Below, piece after piece: positions 9,671-21,153 of a stretch of 64,000 nucleotides of DNA. The notes beneath the pieces were generated by a model. The model saw nothing but the letters and a program-made list of their open reading frames with translations. It had not been told where the DNA came from and made no database searches. The stretch is taken from NCBI GenBank assembly GCA_948567375.1, contig OX419756.1:46974552-47038551 (forward strand), in the 5' to 3' direction. A program made the position numbers and the translations under genes. The DNA comes from Lunularia cruciata. Taxonomy: Eukaryota > Streptophyta > Marchantiopsida > Lunulariales > Lunulariaceae. Within the stretch, counting starts at the first letter, position 1. Every line of letters begins with the position of its first letter.

Positions 9671-10083
9671 TACCATCCTCCTATACATGCAAAAGGTGTT
9701 TGCCCTCCAATCTAAACCATCCGGCTTGCTGAAGAACACGGTCTCTCTCCTTGGCCCAACTGTGCCACCCACAACACCAATGCAAAAATAGTCCATCACT
9801 AAGACATCATCATGAACATCTTGCTGAACTGTACCAATATCTTCACTCTCTGGATCTATGACCTCAATAGCTCCTCTTGTATGTGTTGTGAGAGATACCA
9901 CAAAGCCTCTGAAAATATACATAGAAAGTCCAATGCATGCCAACCTGGCACCATCTCCTCAGCTGTCTCACCATGCCAATGTGCTTTGGTCTGATCCTAC
10001 TGGTTGGGACATGGGTTTCTACTCAACCCATCTGAATCATGGTTCACCACTCCAGGTCTGTGAACAACCGTGAAATCATACTC

Positions 10084-10299
10084 CTATAAAATTAGAGCCC
10101 ATCGTGCAAGCTTCCCTGAAAGCTTTTCGGACTCCATCAACCACTTCAATGGCCGATGATCAGTGATGAGAGTGAAGGGGTTACCAAATAGGTAACATAA
10201 AAAATGTGCTACTACCCAAACTGCTGCCAAGCACTCTCCCTCATATGAACTATACTTCACCTCCACTGAATTGTTGGAGCAACTAGCATAGGCCACCAC
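10084..10299 (-). pseudogene. D RNase H
   Basis: Contains EGECLAAVWVVAHFLCYLFG and TLITDHRPLKWL, the conserved Glu and Asp blocks of Ty3/gypsy RNase H, followed by KLARWAL. The upstream DAS block is lost to frame damage. Position between RT and integrase is canonical. Confidence 0.85.
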
Positions 10300-10599
10300 A
10301 AACTCCTTCTCCTCATCATCATGCTAGGTGAGCACCACTCCAAGCTCCAACATACTCCAATCAGTATGAACCTGAAATGGTCGTCCTTTGATCGGTCTCC
10401 TCAAAATAGGAGCACATGTCAACCTCTCCTTGAGCTCTAAAAAGCTCTCTCCTTTTCATCTCCCCAACACCACTCTTGTGTAAGCTTGGTCAGCTTTGTC
10501 AAGGCCTTGGCAATGGCACTAAATCCTCTAACATAGCAGCAATAGAAGTTCACCAAGGAATGCTTGCACTCTGCTCACATCCATAGGCTGAGGAATATG

Positions 10600-11460
10600 T
10601 GCAATAGCCTCCACCTTGGTCTACTGAACACCAAGTCCTCCGAGGTAAATAGTGTGACCCAAATACTCAACTTGCTCATGGAAGAACCTACACTTCCCAA
10701 GATTTAATTTGAGTCCATGAGATCTCAACCTCTCAAACACCTCCAACAACTGTCTCTCATGCTCCTCCACAGTGGTGCTATAGACCAAAATGTCATCAAT
10801 ATAACACCGAGCAAAATCCAATCCAACTAGGATCCTATCCATGACCCTTTAGAACTCAGCAGGAGCGTTCTTCAACCCAAATGGTAAGAACCTCCATTGC
10901 TATAACACATCTTTGCCGTGAGGATCAATAGCCTAGAATGATGTCTTGGACTTATCCTCTTCCTTGATTAGCAACTGATGATATCCTGCTTGAAGATCCA
11001 AAGTACTGAAGACCTTTGCATGCCCAATTGCATCAAAAATCTCCTCCACTGTAGGCATGGCATACCGATCAGCCCTGGTCTATCGGTTGATAGGACGGTA
11101 ATCTCCACACATCTGCCTATCTGTGTAGTTGCCATGCATATCTTTCTTGGTTGGCATCACTGTCGCTGATGCATACTCTCCATGTGAAATCTCTACCAAA
11201 CCAGCCTCAAAAAGGTCACTACTCTGGCTCTGAATCAATGTCCTCTCCATCTCACTATATCGATAAGGACATCAGAAAACTGGTGTATTGCTAGTCAACT
11301 CAATCCGTTTACCAAGTTCCTTTAGAGCACCCAAATCCTTCATAATGAAGGCAAAACAACTTGTGTGACTCCTCAAGAACCTCCAAACACTCTGTCTTTC
11401 CTCTCTAGTAAGCTTGGGTCCAAGATCTGGCTCCCAAGTATCCTCTGTAACTGTAGTAGG
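10600..11460 (-). pseudogene. D reverse transcriptase
   Basis: Recognisable RT blocks in order: CGDYRPINR, STLDLQAGYHQLLI, RFLPFGLKNAPAEF, RCYIDDILVYS (catalytic YIDD at about 10792-10803) and LNLGKCRFF...EYLGHTI. It follows a linker beginning DTWEPDLGPKLTREER. Multiple in-frame stops, mostly TAG at expected Gln positions (for example EF*RVMD is TAA, SF*AID is TAG). Clearly Ty3/gypsy type. Confidence 0.9.
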
Positions 11461-11814
11461 AGTGGAAGACGTACTGACTGGCTGCTACACTGGGCCCTTG
11501 GGAGCAATAGTATCATGCTCTTGACCACTAGAGGTCACAACCTCTGTGTGAAAAACTCCATCCACTCTGGCTGCAAGCTCCACATGTCCTCTAGCTGCAT
11601 CCCATGTGGACCAAGGGTGTAATCCAAGTAGCCCACGCTCACCTGGATGGACTCCAAGTAGACTACTCTCCCTAGTAGCTACAGGATGTGTCCCAAGAAT
11701 ACCATGCCCACTTGGTCCATTGCCCCCAGCATGTGCTTTAATTGTCTTGATAGGCACAAGGTTCACAAGTGTTTGAGTGGTGATGCCTATCAAGTGCCTC
11801 CTACGTTGCTCTGC

Positions 11815-12770
11815 CAAGCCAATGCTCACAATCCATGTCAAACAGTTTAGGTCCATAGCCTGACCTAACACTTGACGCTTAGATGCCTCTGACATTACTA
11901 GAACAACAATAATACCGGTGCAAAAACCCATTGCTCGCTCTCTCTCATCAGCATTGGGCTCCACCAACTGCTGTAACCGTGAGTCCCAAACAAGTCCAGG
12001 TCCTCCCTCTTGAAAAGCATGTGAGCCTAGGAAACTCATGAGTGTGGGAAATGCGGCTCTGGGCTGTCCAACTAGGTTCACCACTACCATATGTGACCTT
12101 TCAGCCACTACCACTGTATGAGACTGACGTCCAACATCCAAGATGTCATCCACAAAGATGTGGTCAAGTCACTGAATCCCATCATAAGTGCGCTATAGAA
12201 CCTCTTTGGGTAAGAGGTTTATCCACCAAAGACGAAGATGATGAGCTCGTGATCCCACTCTGGCTGCATCTAACTATACAGCAAGTCCCATCCAAGAATG
12301 GACCTGATGTGTACTCGCCACCACTCTGGTGCTAGAATCACCCATCAAAGGAACATTCTCCAAAAGGTAAGCTGAAGAAACGGACTAATGAACTTGGAGA
12401 TGTTGTAGTATTTGTAACATCTCCCAAAACACACCAGAACAAGGATCCTGAAGATCCAATCCTCCACTAGCACGTGTATGTCCCTAACATGGCCATCCAG
12501 AAATCACCAAGTGAATAGGCCCATGTCTCTCTAGGTCATGTGCCCCCAGTAAGGAAATGTCTGCTGGTAGGGCCTTCTGGTAACCTCTGACTGCTGACAT
12601 TGGTAATAACTCTGGATACCGATAGGTCAAGTGTGCCACATGATATAGAGAGACTCGCCTAGCAATCTCATCTCTCTCTACATACAAGTACCTATGTACT
12701 CGGATACCCGCCTATAACACCGCAGCTAGTCCGGTGTTGATCCCACCAAACAACTCCAATAGGCATATCC
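11815..12770 (-). pseudogene. D-encoded C5-cytosine DNA methyltransferase domain (DNMT3-like order)
   Basis: Lies between protease and RT. On the minus strand the C5-methyltransferase motifs occur in canonical order: I, LELFGGINTG (12730-12762); II, YVERDEIARR; IV, PIHLVISGWPC with the catalytic Cys codon at 12487-12489; VI, LENVP (about 12349-12363); VIII, RLWWINL (about 12209-12236); a PTLMSFLGS...ERERAMGF block (about 11915-12055); X, LGQAMDLNCLTWIV (about 11825-11875). Family role: transfer of methyl from SAM to cytosine C5. The unrearranged order excludes DRM-type enzymes, and spacing resembles DNMT3. This copy is dead: TAG directly after the catalytic Cys where PCQ is expected, with further stops. 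Confidence 0.85.
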
Positions 12771-13049
12771 CCTCTATTGGATACTGCCAAGCAATGAGTG
12801 TGGTATCCAGAGGTGTCAAAGCAATTGCCTCTAGAGGCTCATCCTCACACTCATCTCTTGATGGTACAAAGGCTCCACTCCAAGCTTGCTGCACCAACTG
12901 ATCTGCATGCTGCTGCAATGCCTCCTCTGAACTCCACAATGGAACATCCAAGGTGGATGGAACAATCCCACTCGTACTCCAAAGCCAAGTGATCTCCTTT
13001 GGTATTGGAGTATCCTCTACACCACCTAGAGATGTCTGGATCTGAAATG

Positions 13050-13340
13050 GACACCTCTCCACATTGGTCTTCCGTAACTCCACATCGACAACTGCAGCCT
13101 TCCCCAACATAAGAGGTTGCGCACCAGAGTCTAACAAGACTCTCTATGGTGTATAGACCTTCCCTGAAGGTCCCACCAAACAAATAATCCCCCTCTGGTT
13201 ATCCAATAGGACAACACCAGGTGTGAACCGTGCTCTCTCAAAGGCCGGTCTAGCTAGCAACTCCTCTAGTCTAGCCGCAGCTGCTTGCCATAAAGCACTG
13301 GTCGCTGAACGGATCCCATGCTCCTCAACCAAGTCAGCTC
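13050..13340 (-). pseudogene. D aspartic protease region
   Basis: Contains RVLLDSGAQPLMLGKAAV, the retropepsin-type DSGA active-site loop at about 13117-13137, preceded by DNQRGIICLVGPSGKVYTP and an in-frame TAG. The upstream end is the A1 insertion point, and the same frame continues into D gag at 21154. Confidence 0.8.
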
Positions 13341-14030
13341 TGTGAACCGGCCTGTCTCTCACTCAGCATGAACCTCTAGTGGCTATTATGGTAGCGCACC
13401 ATGGACTAAGAAGGCAAGGAACTCCAACTCCATCATGCTCTTCCAAGGCTAACACTCCAAGACTCAAGACATTGCTAACTAGAGAACTCAACGAGAGAGA
13501 TAGTTGCAAATGAAAGGATAATGAATACCTCCTCACCCCTTGTTTATATACTTGTGAAATAGTTACGTACCAAAGTTACTTATTACCGTAGTAACTCAAG
13601 TTACTAGACTAAAAGTCAAGTAAAGTCAAAAAGTAGAAAGGAATATCCATTCACATGGGCATATTCCCCTAAGCATGTGGTCTTATCTTGACCCAACCAC
13701 TAAGTCAAGGATTCCTTCACATGGGCTATCCTTGGACTAAAGAAGAATCCAAAACAAAAAGGTTTGCGGGCCCAAGAGTTCTCAACTCTTTCCTCAAAGC
13801 CAAACACCTAGGAATAATACCAAGTCAACACACTAAAATCCAAAATAGTGGTGCTCATCTTGTCTACTTCCTCTAAAGTAAGGTCCTCTCTATCTTAGCT
13901 ATGACTAACTTTAGCTAACCATGACTAATATAGAACCATCCTTTATCTCTATATAAATAATATTTCTTAAGTACTTGTAATACCAAGCTAAATATCACAA
14001 TACCACACACATGCACAAATGGGTGTTACA
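13341..14030 (-). repeat. 3' LTR of A1
   Basis: TGTGAACCGG...GGTGTTACA on the plus strand. The adjoining TTTACCCCCGG (14031-14041) is the polypurine tract on the minus strand. Confidence 0.95.
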
Positions 14031-14078
14031 TTTACCCCCGGACTAAGTTCTCACTTTGTCCTCAAAGTGAAGGCCTCT

Positions 14079-16734
14079 CTACCTTCTATGGTACATCTTC
14101 ATCTTATCATGGTTAATCCTATCAAAGTGTCTTCCTCCCAACTCCTTGAGATCATAGGTGTAATTGCTCCACACCTTCTCTACTATGAAAGGTCCAAAGT
14201 ACTTAGGCAAAAACTTCTTTTGCACTCTCTTGAATCAAATGGAATCAAACAACATTACCTAATCACCTTCTTTGAAAGGCTCCACCTTCTTCTTGCCTTG
14301 CCTCTTGTCATAGCTCTCCTTTTGTTTCCTTTGGGCTTGCTCCACTCAAACCATAGCAACTGCTCTTGCCTCTTCCAACTCCATGAGTTGATCCTTCCTT
14401 GACTTCTCATCACCTCCTTGTGCTTTCTTCAATCTCCTATGAATGCTTTGGAAGGTAGGAAGATCAAAGTGAATAGGTAAGGTAGACTCAATACCATACA
14501 CCAATTGAAATGGAGAAAATCCGGTGGAAGTCTTCATGGTTGTCCTATACTCCCACAAAACTGCATGAATCCTCTTGTCCCAATGATGTTTAGCCCCCTC
14601 CATTTCTGCAGCTTTGGCCAACATCATGCACAAGGTCTGATTGGTTCTCTCTGCCAAGCCATTGGAATTTGGCTTATAGGATGTTGTTACTCTATGTGTG
14701 ATAGAGAAATGTCAGAGCATGGCTGTAGTAATGCTTCTTGTAAACTCTCCTCCTCAGTCAGAAACTAACTCCAAAGGGCATCCAAACCTAGTGATAATGC
14801 GTTCATAAAGAAATCTACCCACTTCATCTTCATTCTTGTCCCTCAATGGTCTAGCCTCAACCCACTTGGTAAGGTAATCAATAACTACCACAATGTACCG
14901 ATTGTTCCTTGGGGTTCTATTGAGAGGACCTACAAAATCAATTCCCCACTTCTCAAAAGGTCATAGCAATGGAATTGATCGAAGTGGTGGAGTGGATGTA
15001 GAATTTCTAGCAAAAGCTTGACAAACATGATAAGTTTTGCAATAATCAAGACAATCTTTGAAAATCCCTCTCCAATGGTAACCTGCATCTAGAATCTTGA
15101 AAGCAGTCACCTTTCCTGCAAAGTGTCCTCCACATACTAAACCTTCATGAAACTCCTTTATGAGTAGGATAGACTCTTCCTTACCCACTGCTCTTCGAAG
15201 TAGACCATCTGCTCCTTGGTGAAAAAGAATATCCTCCACCATTGTGTAAGGTCTAGATCTTGCTGCAAGGGCCTTCCTCTCCCTAGCATGCATCCCTTTT
15301 GGGTAGTTACCTCTTGTCACAAAGTCCACAATCTCCTTGTACTCCATTGGAATGTCTTGAGCGACTGAGATTGTCATGAGCTCCTCATCTGGGAAGGAAT
15401 CATCCACAAGCTCATCTCCATCATGATCATAGGCTCTAGATAACAAATCAGCATTTGCATGTTTCTTTCCTGGCCTATCCTCAATGGTGTAGTCATACTC
15501 AAACAAGAGTATCATCCACCTTGCTAGTCTCCCTTCAACATTAGGCTTGTTGAAGATGTACTTCATAGCCTTTTGATCCGTGACAATGGTGGCTTTCCCT
15601 CCAATCAAGTAGTATCTAAACTTCTTGAGACCAAAGATCACTGCCAACCCTTCTCTCTCCGTGATAGAGTAGTTCTTCTCTGCTGAAACCATCTGCCTAC
15701 TAGCATAAGCTATTGGATGATCATGCCCATCTTGGTCTAATTGACTAAGATTGCATCCTATAGCTACATTAGAAGCATCAATGTAGAGGATGAAAGGCTT
15801 ACTCCAATCAGGTTTAGCAAGAATTGGAGCTACCACAAGGGATTGCTTGAGCTCCTCAAAAGCTTTGAGAGAATCCTTGTCCTCCAAAATCACCATGTAT
15901 TCTACACCCTTCTTCATGTAGATGGTCAATGCATAAGCCTTGTTGGAAAATGAGAAGATGAACCTCCTATAGTATCCAACCATCCCCAAGAATTGGCGTA
16001 ACTTTGTCAAGCTTGAAGGGAAGGTCTGAGATTTTCCTCACCTTCTCAAGATCAACTGCTATTCCATCCTTGGAGATGATGTGTCCCAAAAGTAGACCTT
16101 CTTCACATCCAAAAATGCACTTCTTTGGGTTGAGTGATGCATTTGCCTCATCCAAGCATTGCAAGACTTTGATTAGGTGCTCAAAGTGCTCCTCCTTGCT
16201 CCCATAGACACAAAAGTCATCAATGAAGTCTCTCACAAATTTCCCAATGAAAGGTTCAAATACCTTGTTCATGAACCGTTGGAATGTGGCTGGAGCATTG
16301 CAAAGCCCAAAAGGCATGACCTTGAAAGCGTAAGTTCCCCAAGGTGTGGTGAATGTGGTGAGTTGTTGATGCTTTGGTGCAATCTTGATTTTGTTATATC
16401 CACTATAACCATCTCTAAAACTGTACCTCTCATGACCTGCAACCTCCTCCAAGATCTCATCAATGAATGGCAATGGGTAGTAGTCCTTCTTGGTAACAAC
16501 ATTGAGCTTCTTGTAATCCACACATACCCAAAGCTTGCCATTCTTTTTCTTCACAATGACAATTGGAGACACCCATTCTGAATTCTCCACCTCAAAGATA
16601 AATCCAGCCTCCTTGAGCTTATCAATCTCCTCCTTCACAACCAAAGATATTGGTGCGCTAATGCGACGTTGCTTTTGGCGGATTGGTCTTGCATGTGACT
16701 CCACCTCTATCTTGTGCTCCTCCAAGGTGACTTC
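14079..16734 (-). pseudogene. A1 pol (RT, RNase H, integrase), broken
   Basis: Collinear with the A2 pol ORF. RT keeps VCVDYKKLN, DGYSGYN and FIDDFCVYG. A 5-nt deletion near 16017 shifts the frame before KLRQFLGMVGYYRRF. RNase H and the HHCC domain follow to 14961. The integrase core has a TGA near 14960 and another directly after the second catalytic Asp (SD*GGEF), the latter explained by a CGA-to-TGA change. Not functional. Confidence 0.9.
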
Positions 16735-18895
16735 CTTCAAATCCTTGTAACTAAAAGCAAACACATGGATGAACTTGCGGAAAATCTCCTCAAATCTCAC
16801 ATTCTCCTCCTTGGTAACATTTGGGCCATACTTGAGGGTAGCTAACCTTCTCTCTACCTCCTCAAGTGTCAATGGTGATTTGTCTGGGTCCTTCAAAACC
16901 TCTAGCTTAGGTGCAAAATCCATAGCACACAAGGGATACACATCTGAATCAGATTTAGATTCATCCTCCTTCGTGGAAGTCTCTTCCTCCATGCTTGTGT
17001 CCACACCTGAAGCTCCTTCTTTAGAATCCGATTCCCAATAATCAGAAGATGGTGTATCTGAATGTGAAGTGTTGGTGGTGTTAGTCACATGAACTGTGAC
17101 TCTATGGCTTGATGGCCCAATCCTCAAGTACCCTTTGTGTCATTGATCAGTTGTGCGTGCTACTCTCAACCATGGCCTCCCAAGAAGTAAGTCATAGCTT
17201 GAATCCTTCAAGACTTGGAAAGTCATGAGATTTTGAACTCCCATAACTGAACTACCACTTTATCCATCACCCCTACTGGTCGAACTTGTTGCTTGTTTGC
17301 CATGCTCACCACAAATGTTGAAGGTCTTGAGGGTATCATACCCAACTTCATCATCAACCTTTCTGACATGGCATTTACTGCTGATCCTCCATCAACCAAT
17401 GCATCCTTGATGTTGTGACCATTCACTCTCACATCAATCTTGGAGGCATATTCACAAGCCTCCCATGGTGCTGGCTTGGCATCTACCACCCCCACTGATA
17501 TTGGAACTTTTGCCTTCTTCTTCCTCTTGGTCCTTGTAGAACTCAAACCACCTCTAAGCTCCTTTCTCAAGGTAGGGTTCAAAGCAATCAATTGGCCCAC
17601 TGTGATGTTAGCCTTGTGACTACCAACATCCTCCAACACATTGTAGTTCCATTGTTGCTTTGAAATCAAGAAATCCTCCATCCCCAACTTCTTCCTTGGA
17701 GTCTTTGTTGTTGATGGTGTTGAGGTGCAAGTGCTCCTAGTAGACATAGGAGTATCCTTGCTTGAAGGAAATCCTTGAGAAGAGTGAACATCCTTTACAA
17801 AATGAGCTCGCTTCTTCTCTTGTGCCAAAAGCTCCAAATTAAGACCCTTGGAGTTTGAGCACTCTCCCTTCTCATACTTGCTCTCAAGCACATCTGTGGA
17901 TGCTATCCCCTTATGTTTGTTGGGATTAGGAGCCACTTGGGTTTCACTACCTCCCTCTTTCTCTCTATTGGCTCCCTCATAACCCCTTCCTCCATGGTAA
18001 GTGGAATTTGGGCAATTCCTTTGGATATGGCCTCTTCCTCCACAACCAAAATAATTTCTATCATTGAAATTGTTGGCTGGTTGGCCTCCTCTATATGGAA
18101 AGTTTCCATAACTCCTAGGCCCTCTCCCGACATTCTGATCCACCTCTCTCTTCTCCCATAATTGCACCACATTGATCTTGAGATCCGCAAGTTGTTCTGT
18201 GCTGGTTTGGGGTGGATCTTTTGGTGGAGGTGCAAGAACTAGAGCAACCACTACTTGTGGTGCAACCCTTGCCACCAAAGTATCAGAAGTTCCACCATAC
18301 TTGTAGCCTTGAGGAGGATGCACAACCTCCTTCACCACTAAATCACTCTCATCCCCTTCCAAACTCTCCTCTATACGAATTGCGATCTTGATAGCTTCAA
18401 CCTTGGAAGAAGGTTTCTCATATCTCACCTTGCTTCTAATTTGTGGTCTCAACCCTCCCACAAAATTCTTGGTGAGCATGGCCCCTATGCCAATCATTGT
18501 AGTCTCCACATCATCCCCACCCTTCCTCAACACTAAGCAAAATCTGGACTCCAACTTTTCCACTCTTTCCACATAGACTCTCACTTTCTCTCCTTCTCCT
18601 TGCTTGAGAAATGTAACCTCACACATCAATCTCTCATAACTCTCATCAGGAAGAAAGTTCTCAATGAGTGCTGAAGTCAAAGTCTCCCAAGACTCCTCTT
18701 CCCCATCTCTCCTCTCTCTCTTTTGGTATTCTGACTCATACCATGTAAGTGCTACATCCTGAAAGAAATTTGTAATAATGAGGTCCACTCATTCTTCCTC
18801 CTCTCATTGTTTCCCATGCAAGCTCTCTTGAAGTCTCTCACAAAGGCTTCCACATCTTCTCCATCCTTGCCAAAGAAAACCGAAAGTTTCCCCAT
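16735..18895 (-). pseudogene. A1 gag-protease, frameshifted
   Basis: Start at about 18895 (MGKLSVFFGKDGEDVE). A 1-nt deletion near 18775 relative to A2 puts most of gag (18788-17223) in another frame. Retains the capsid-like region, a zinc knuckle beginning YFGCGGRGHIQRNC (first Cys changed to Tyr; A2 has CFGCGG), and protease DGGSAVNAM. A further shift follows near 17223. The protease end and linker continue at 17127-16735. Confidence 0.85.
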
Positions 18896-19131
18896 CTTAA
18901 CCTCTCACTATCTTTCTCTTCTCTCAATTTTTCTTTTTCTCTTTTCTTTTCTCTCACTCTATAACTAATAGAGTATATACATGACTAACACCATTTGAGA
19001 GTAATCCACCCTAGGGAACACAAAAGGTTCAGGTTGCTCCAAGATTTCTATAGCAACATCAAATCCTAGAGTGCATATTAATCAAACTCTCATGGATAGT
19101 TTATCCATAAGTTGAAAGATTATCTCCATCA

Positions 19132-19604
19132 CTAATCTTGAGAACTAGCTGATGAAGGTGGTAGTATTTCTGTAGCTGTACTAAGACTCTCTCCAAGATC
19201 TTTCACCAAAGTCTCCAAAAGTGCTTTTACTCCACTACACTCATATCCTTTTGGAAGTCCTTCCACTCCACAAACCTCACACAACTCCTTGGTCTTAGAT
19301 CTTCTCCCTCCCAATCTTGGTGAAGAAGGTCCAACATGCAAACCCAAGTCAAGTAAGCCTCTCTTTCCCTCAATCTCTTGCTCTCAAAGGTCAATGGACA
19401 TGAACTTGCCTTATGTCCCTTCTCTCCACACAGAAAGCACTTAGACTCACTCTTTCCTCCAAGTGGTGTAGGTTTCTGGATCCTCTCAACACTCTCTTCA
19501 AATTCTATTGTAAACTCTCTTTTCCTCAAATCCACCCCTACAACCACCTCAAGCCCTTGGGGAACCTTGCATAATCTCAATTTCCACTCTTGATGACCCT
19601 CCAT
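19132..19604 (-). pseudogene. A1 accessory CCHC ORF (upstream of gag), frameshifted
   Basis: Same protein as A2 45742-46212 (MEGHQEWKLRLCKVPQG, CFLCGEKGHKASSC zinc knuckle, ending SSASSQD). A 1-nt deletion near 19365 breaks it into two overlapping frames. Function unknown; see the A2 copy. Confidence 0.75.
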
Positions 19605-20251
19605 GTTCCCAAAATGAATCTAAACACTCAAACATGCTTTTTGTTGATCTCAAACTCCTCATGCATGAGATCTCCACTCTGCAGAATTGACCCTTCCTCA
19701 CAATGTCACTCTAATCTCCCAACCAATATGTCACAGTCCTCTGAAATTTGACACACTTAATCACAACTCTAGTGCGTTCATCCTTGCAAAATTTCAGATC
19801 TTTTCATTGATCCATTTGGCTTAGAAATCTTTCTATTCAGCACACAAATTTCAGATTTGGTCTGAAAACCACCCCCCTCACTTCAAAAACTCATAACGCC
19901 CTGTGAAAAAACGATCCCTCTCTAATTTTTGTGGCAGCAGGTAGGATACAACGCACTTAATTTTCTTGGAAATTTTCAGGACAATTCACTGAAAATTGAA
20001 GAAATGGGAGACTCTGTACAATTTTCCAGAGAGCATGCAGTTGCGGGAGCACTTTATCCTATCAACTTTCAAAAATTCTAGCCCAGTGCGCATAGTAGCT
20101 CTGGTAATAATTTTAAGTGTGCTAACTGTAAGATAACCCAAGCTATCATGTGTAGAAATTTCAAGTTCAGATCTAAAACTTGAGATTTTGCCCAAAATCA
20201 CATTAATCCCCAAAATCTGCACTCCACCTCTCACAATCTCTCCAATTCTTC

Positions 20252-20485
20252 TCATGTGTACAAGATGTACAAAATCACCTCAAAGACATCATAATGAACT
20301 ACAGGGTTTACAAATAGATCTTGGTTCTCTAACATAAGTTCAGCCCTCTCCTCTCCTAAGGTTCTCTCCAAGTGAGCTCTCATAGCCTCCTTTTGCCTAA
20401 TGTAGAATTGAACGCGGAACATTATCTTGCCTTCTAGAGAGGTCCTGACAACAGAACTAAAAATGTGAGCTGAACTGTCTCTCAC
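20252..20485 (-). CDS. A1 leader ORF crossing LTR end and primer-binding site
   Basis: 77 codons starting inside the 5' LTR, reading through the primer-binding site into the leader. It is conserved in frame in A2 (46864-47097), with the identical core FRVQFYIRQKEAMRAHLERT and ending DVFEVILYILYT. No known family. It could be a real small protein or simply conserved leader sequence without stops. Confidence 0.35.
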   Translation of the reverse strand: MRDSSAHIFSSVVRTSLEGKIMFRVQFYIRQKEAMRAHLERTLGEERAELMLENQDLFVNPVVHYDVFEVILYILYT

Positions 20486-21153
20486 TCAGGATGAACCTCT
20501 AGTGGGTATTATGGTAGCGCACCATGGACTAAGAAGGCAAGGAACCCCAACTCCATCATACTCTTCCAAGGCTAACACTCCAAGACTCAAGACATTGCTC
20601 ACTAGAGAACTCAATGAGAGAGATAGTTGCAAATGAAAGGATAATGAATACCTCCTCACCCCTTGTTTATATACTTGTGAAATAGTTACGTACCAAAGTT
20701 ACTAATTACCGTAGTAACTCAAGTTACTAGACTAAAAGTCAAGTAAAGTCAAAAAGTAGAAAGGAATATCCATTCACATGGGCATATTCCCCTAAGCATG
20801 TGGTCTTATCTTGACCCAACCACTAAGTCAAGGATTCCTTCACATGGGCTATCCTTGGACTAAAGAAGAATCCAAAACAAAAAGGTTTGCGGGCCCAAGA
20901 GTTCTCAACTCTTTCCTCAAAGCCAAACACCTAGGAATAATACCAAGTCAACACACTAAAATCCAAAATAGTGGTGCTCATCTTTTCTACTTCCTCTAAA
21001 GTAAGGTCCCCTCTATCTTAGCTATAACTAACTTTAGCTAACCATGACTAATATAGAACCATCCTTTATCTCTATATAAATAATATCGCTTAAGTACTTG
21101 TAATACCAAGCTAAATATCACAATACCACACACACGCACAAATGGGTGTTACA
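20464..21153 (-). repeat. 5' LTR of A1
   Basis: 690 bp, ending GGTGTTACA at 21153. In the direction of transcription, the sequence after the LTR (TTTTTAGTTCTGTTGTCAGGA) is a C-to-T/G-to-A decayed version of the A2 primer-binding site. Confidence 0.95.

Larger units (their letters stand above)
13341..21153 (-). mobile_element. A1: full-length Ty3/gypsy element of family A
   Basis: 7813 bp, minus strand, with 690-bp LTRs at 13341-14030 and 20464-21153 and a 4-bp TSD, GCTC (13337-13340 and 21154-21157). Inserted in D between gag and protease. Same layout as A2: leader ORF, upstream CCHC ORF, gag-PR-RT-RH-IN. By hand count the LTRs differ at about 17 of 690 positions (~2.5%). Frameshifts and stops in gag, RT and integrase make it non-functional. 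Confidence 0.95.

Noticed and set aside
11485-12153. Considered whether the segment is only a linker between PR and RT
   Set aside because: The ERERAMGF, PTLMSFLGS and LGQAMDLN blocks together with motifs I, IV and VI upstream fit a C5-methyltransferase; a linker would not carry them in order.
13341-14030. The short ORF MTQPLSQGFLHMGYPW repeated at 13688, 20811, 40287 and 47412 as a conserved small gene
   Set aside because: It lies within the family A LTR, antisense to the element, and its conservation is explained by the LTR being repeated.
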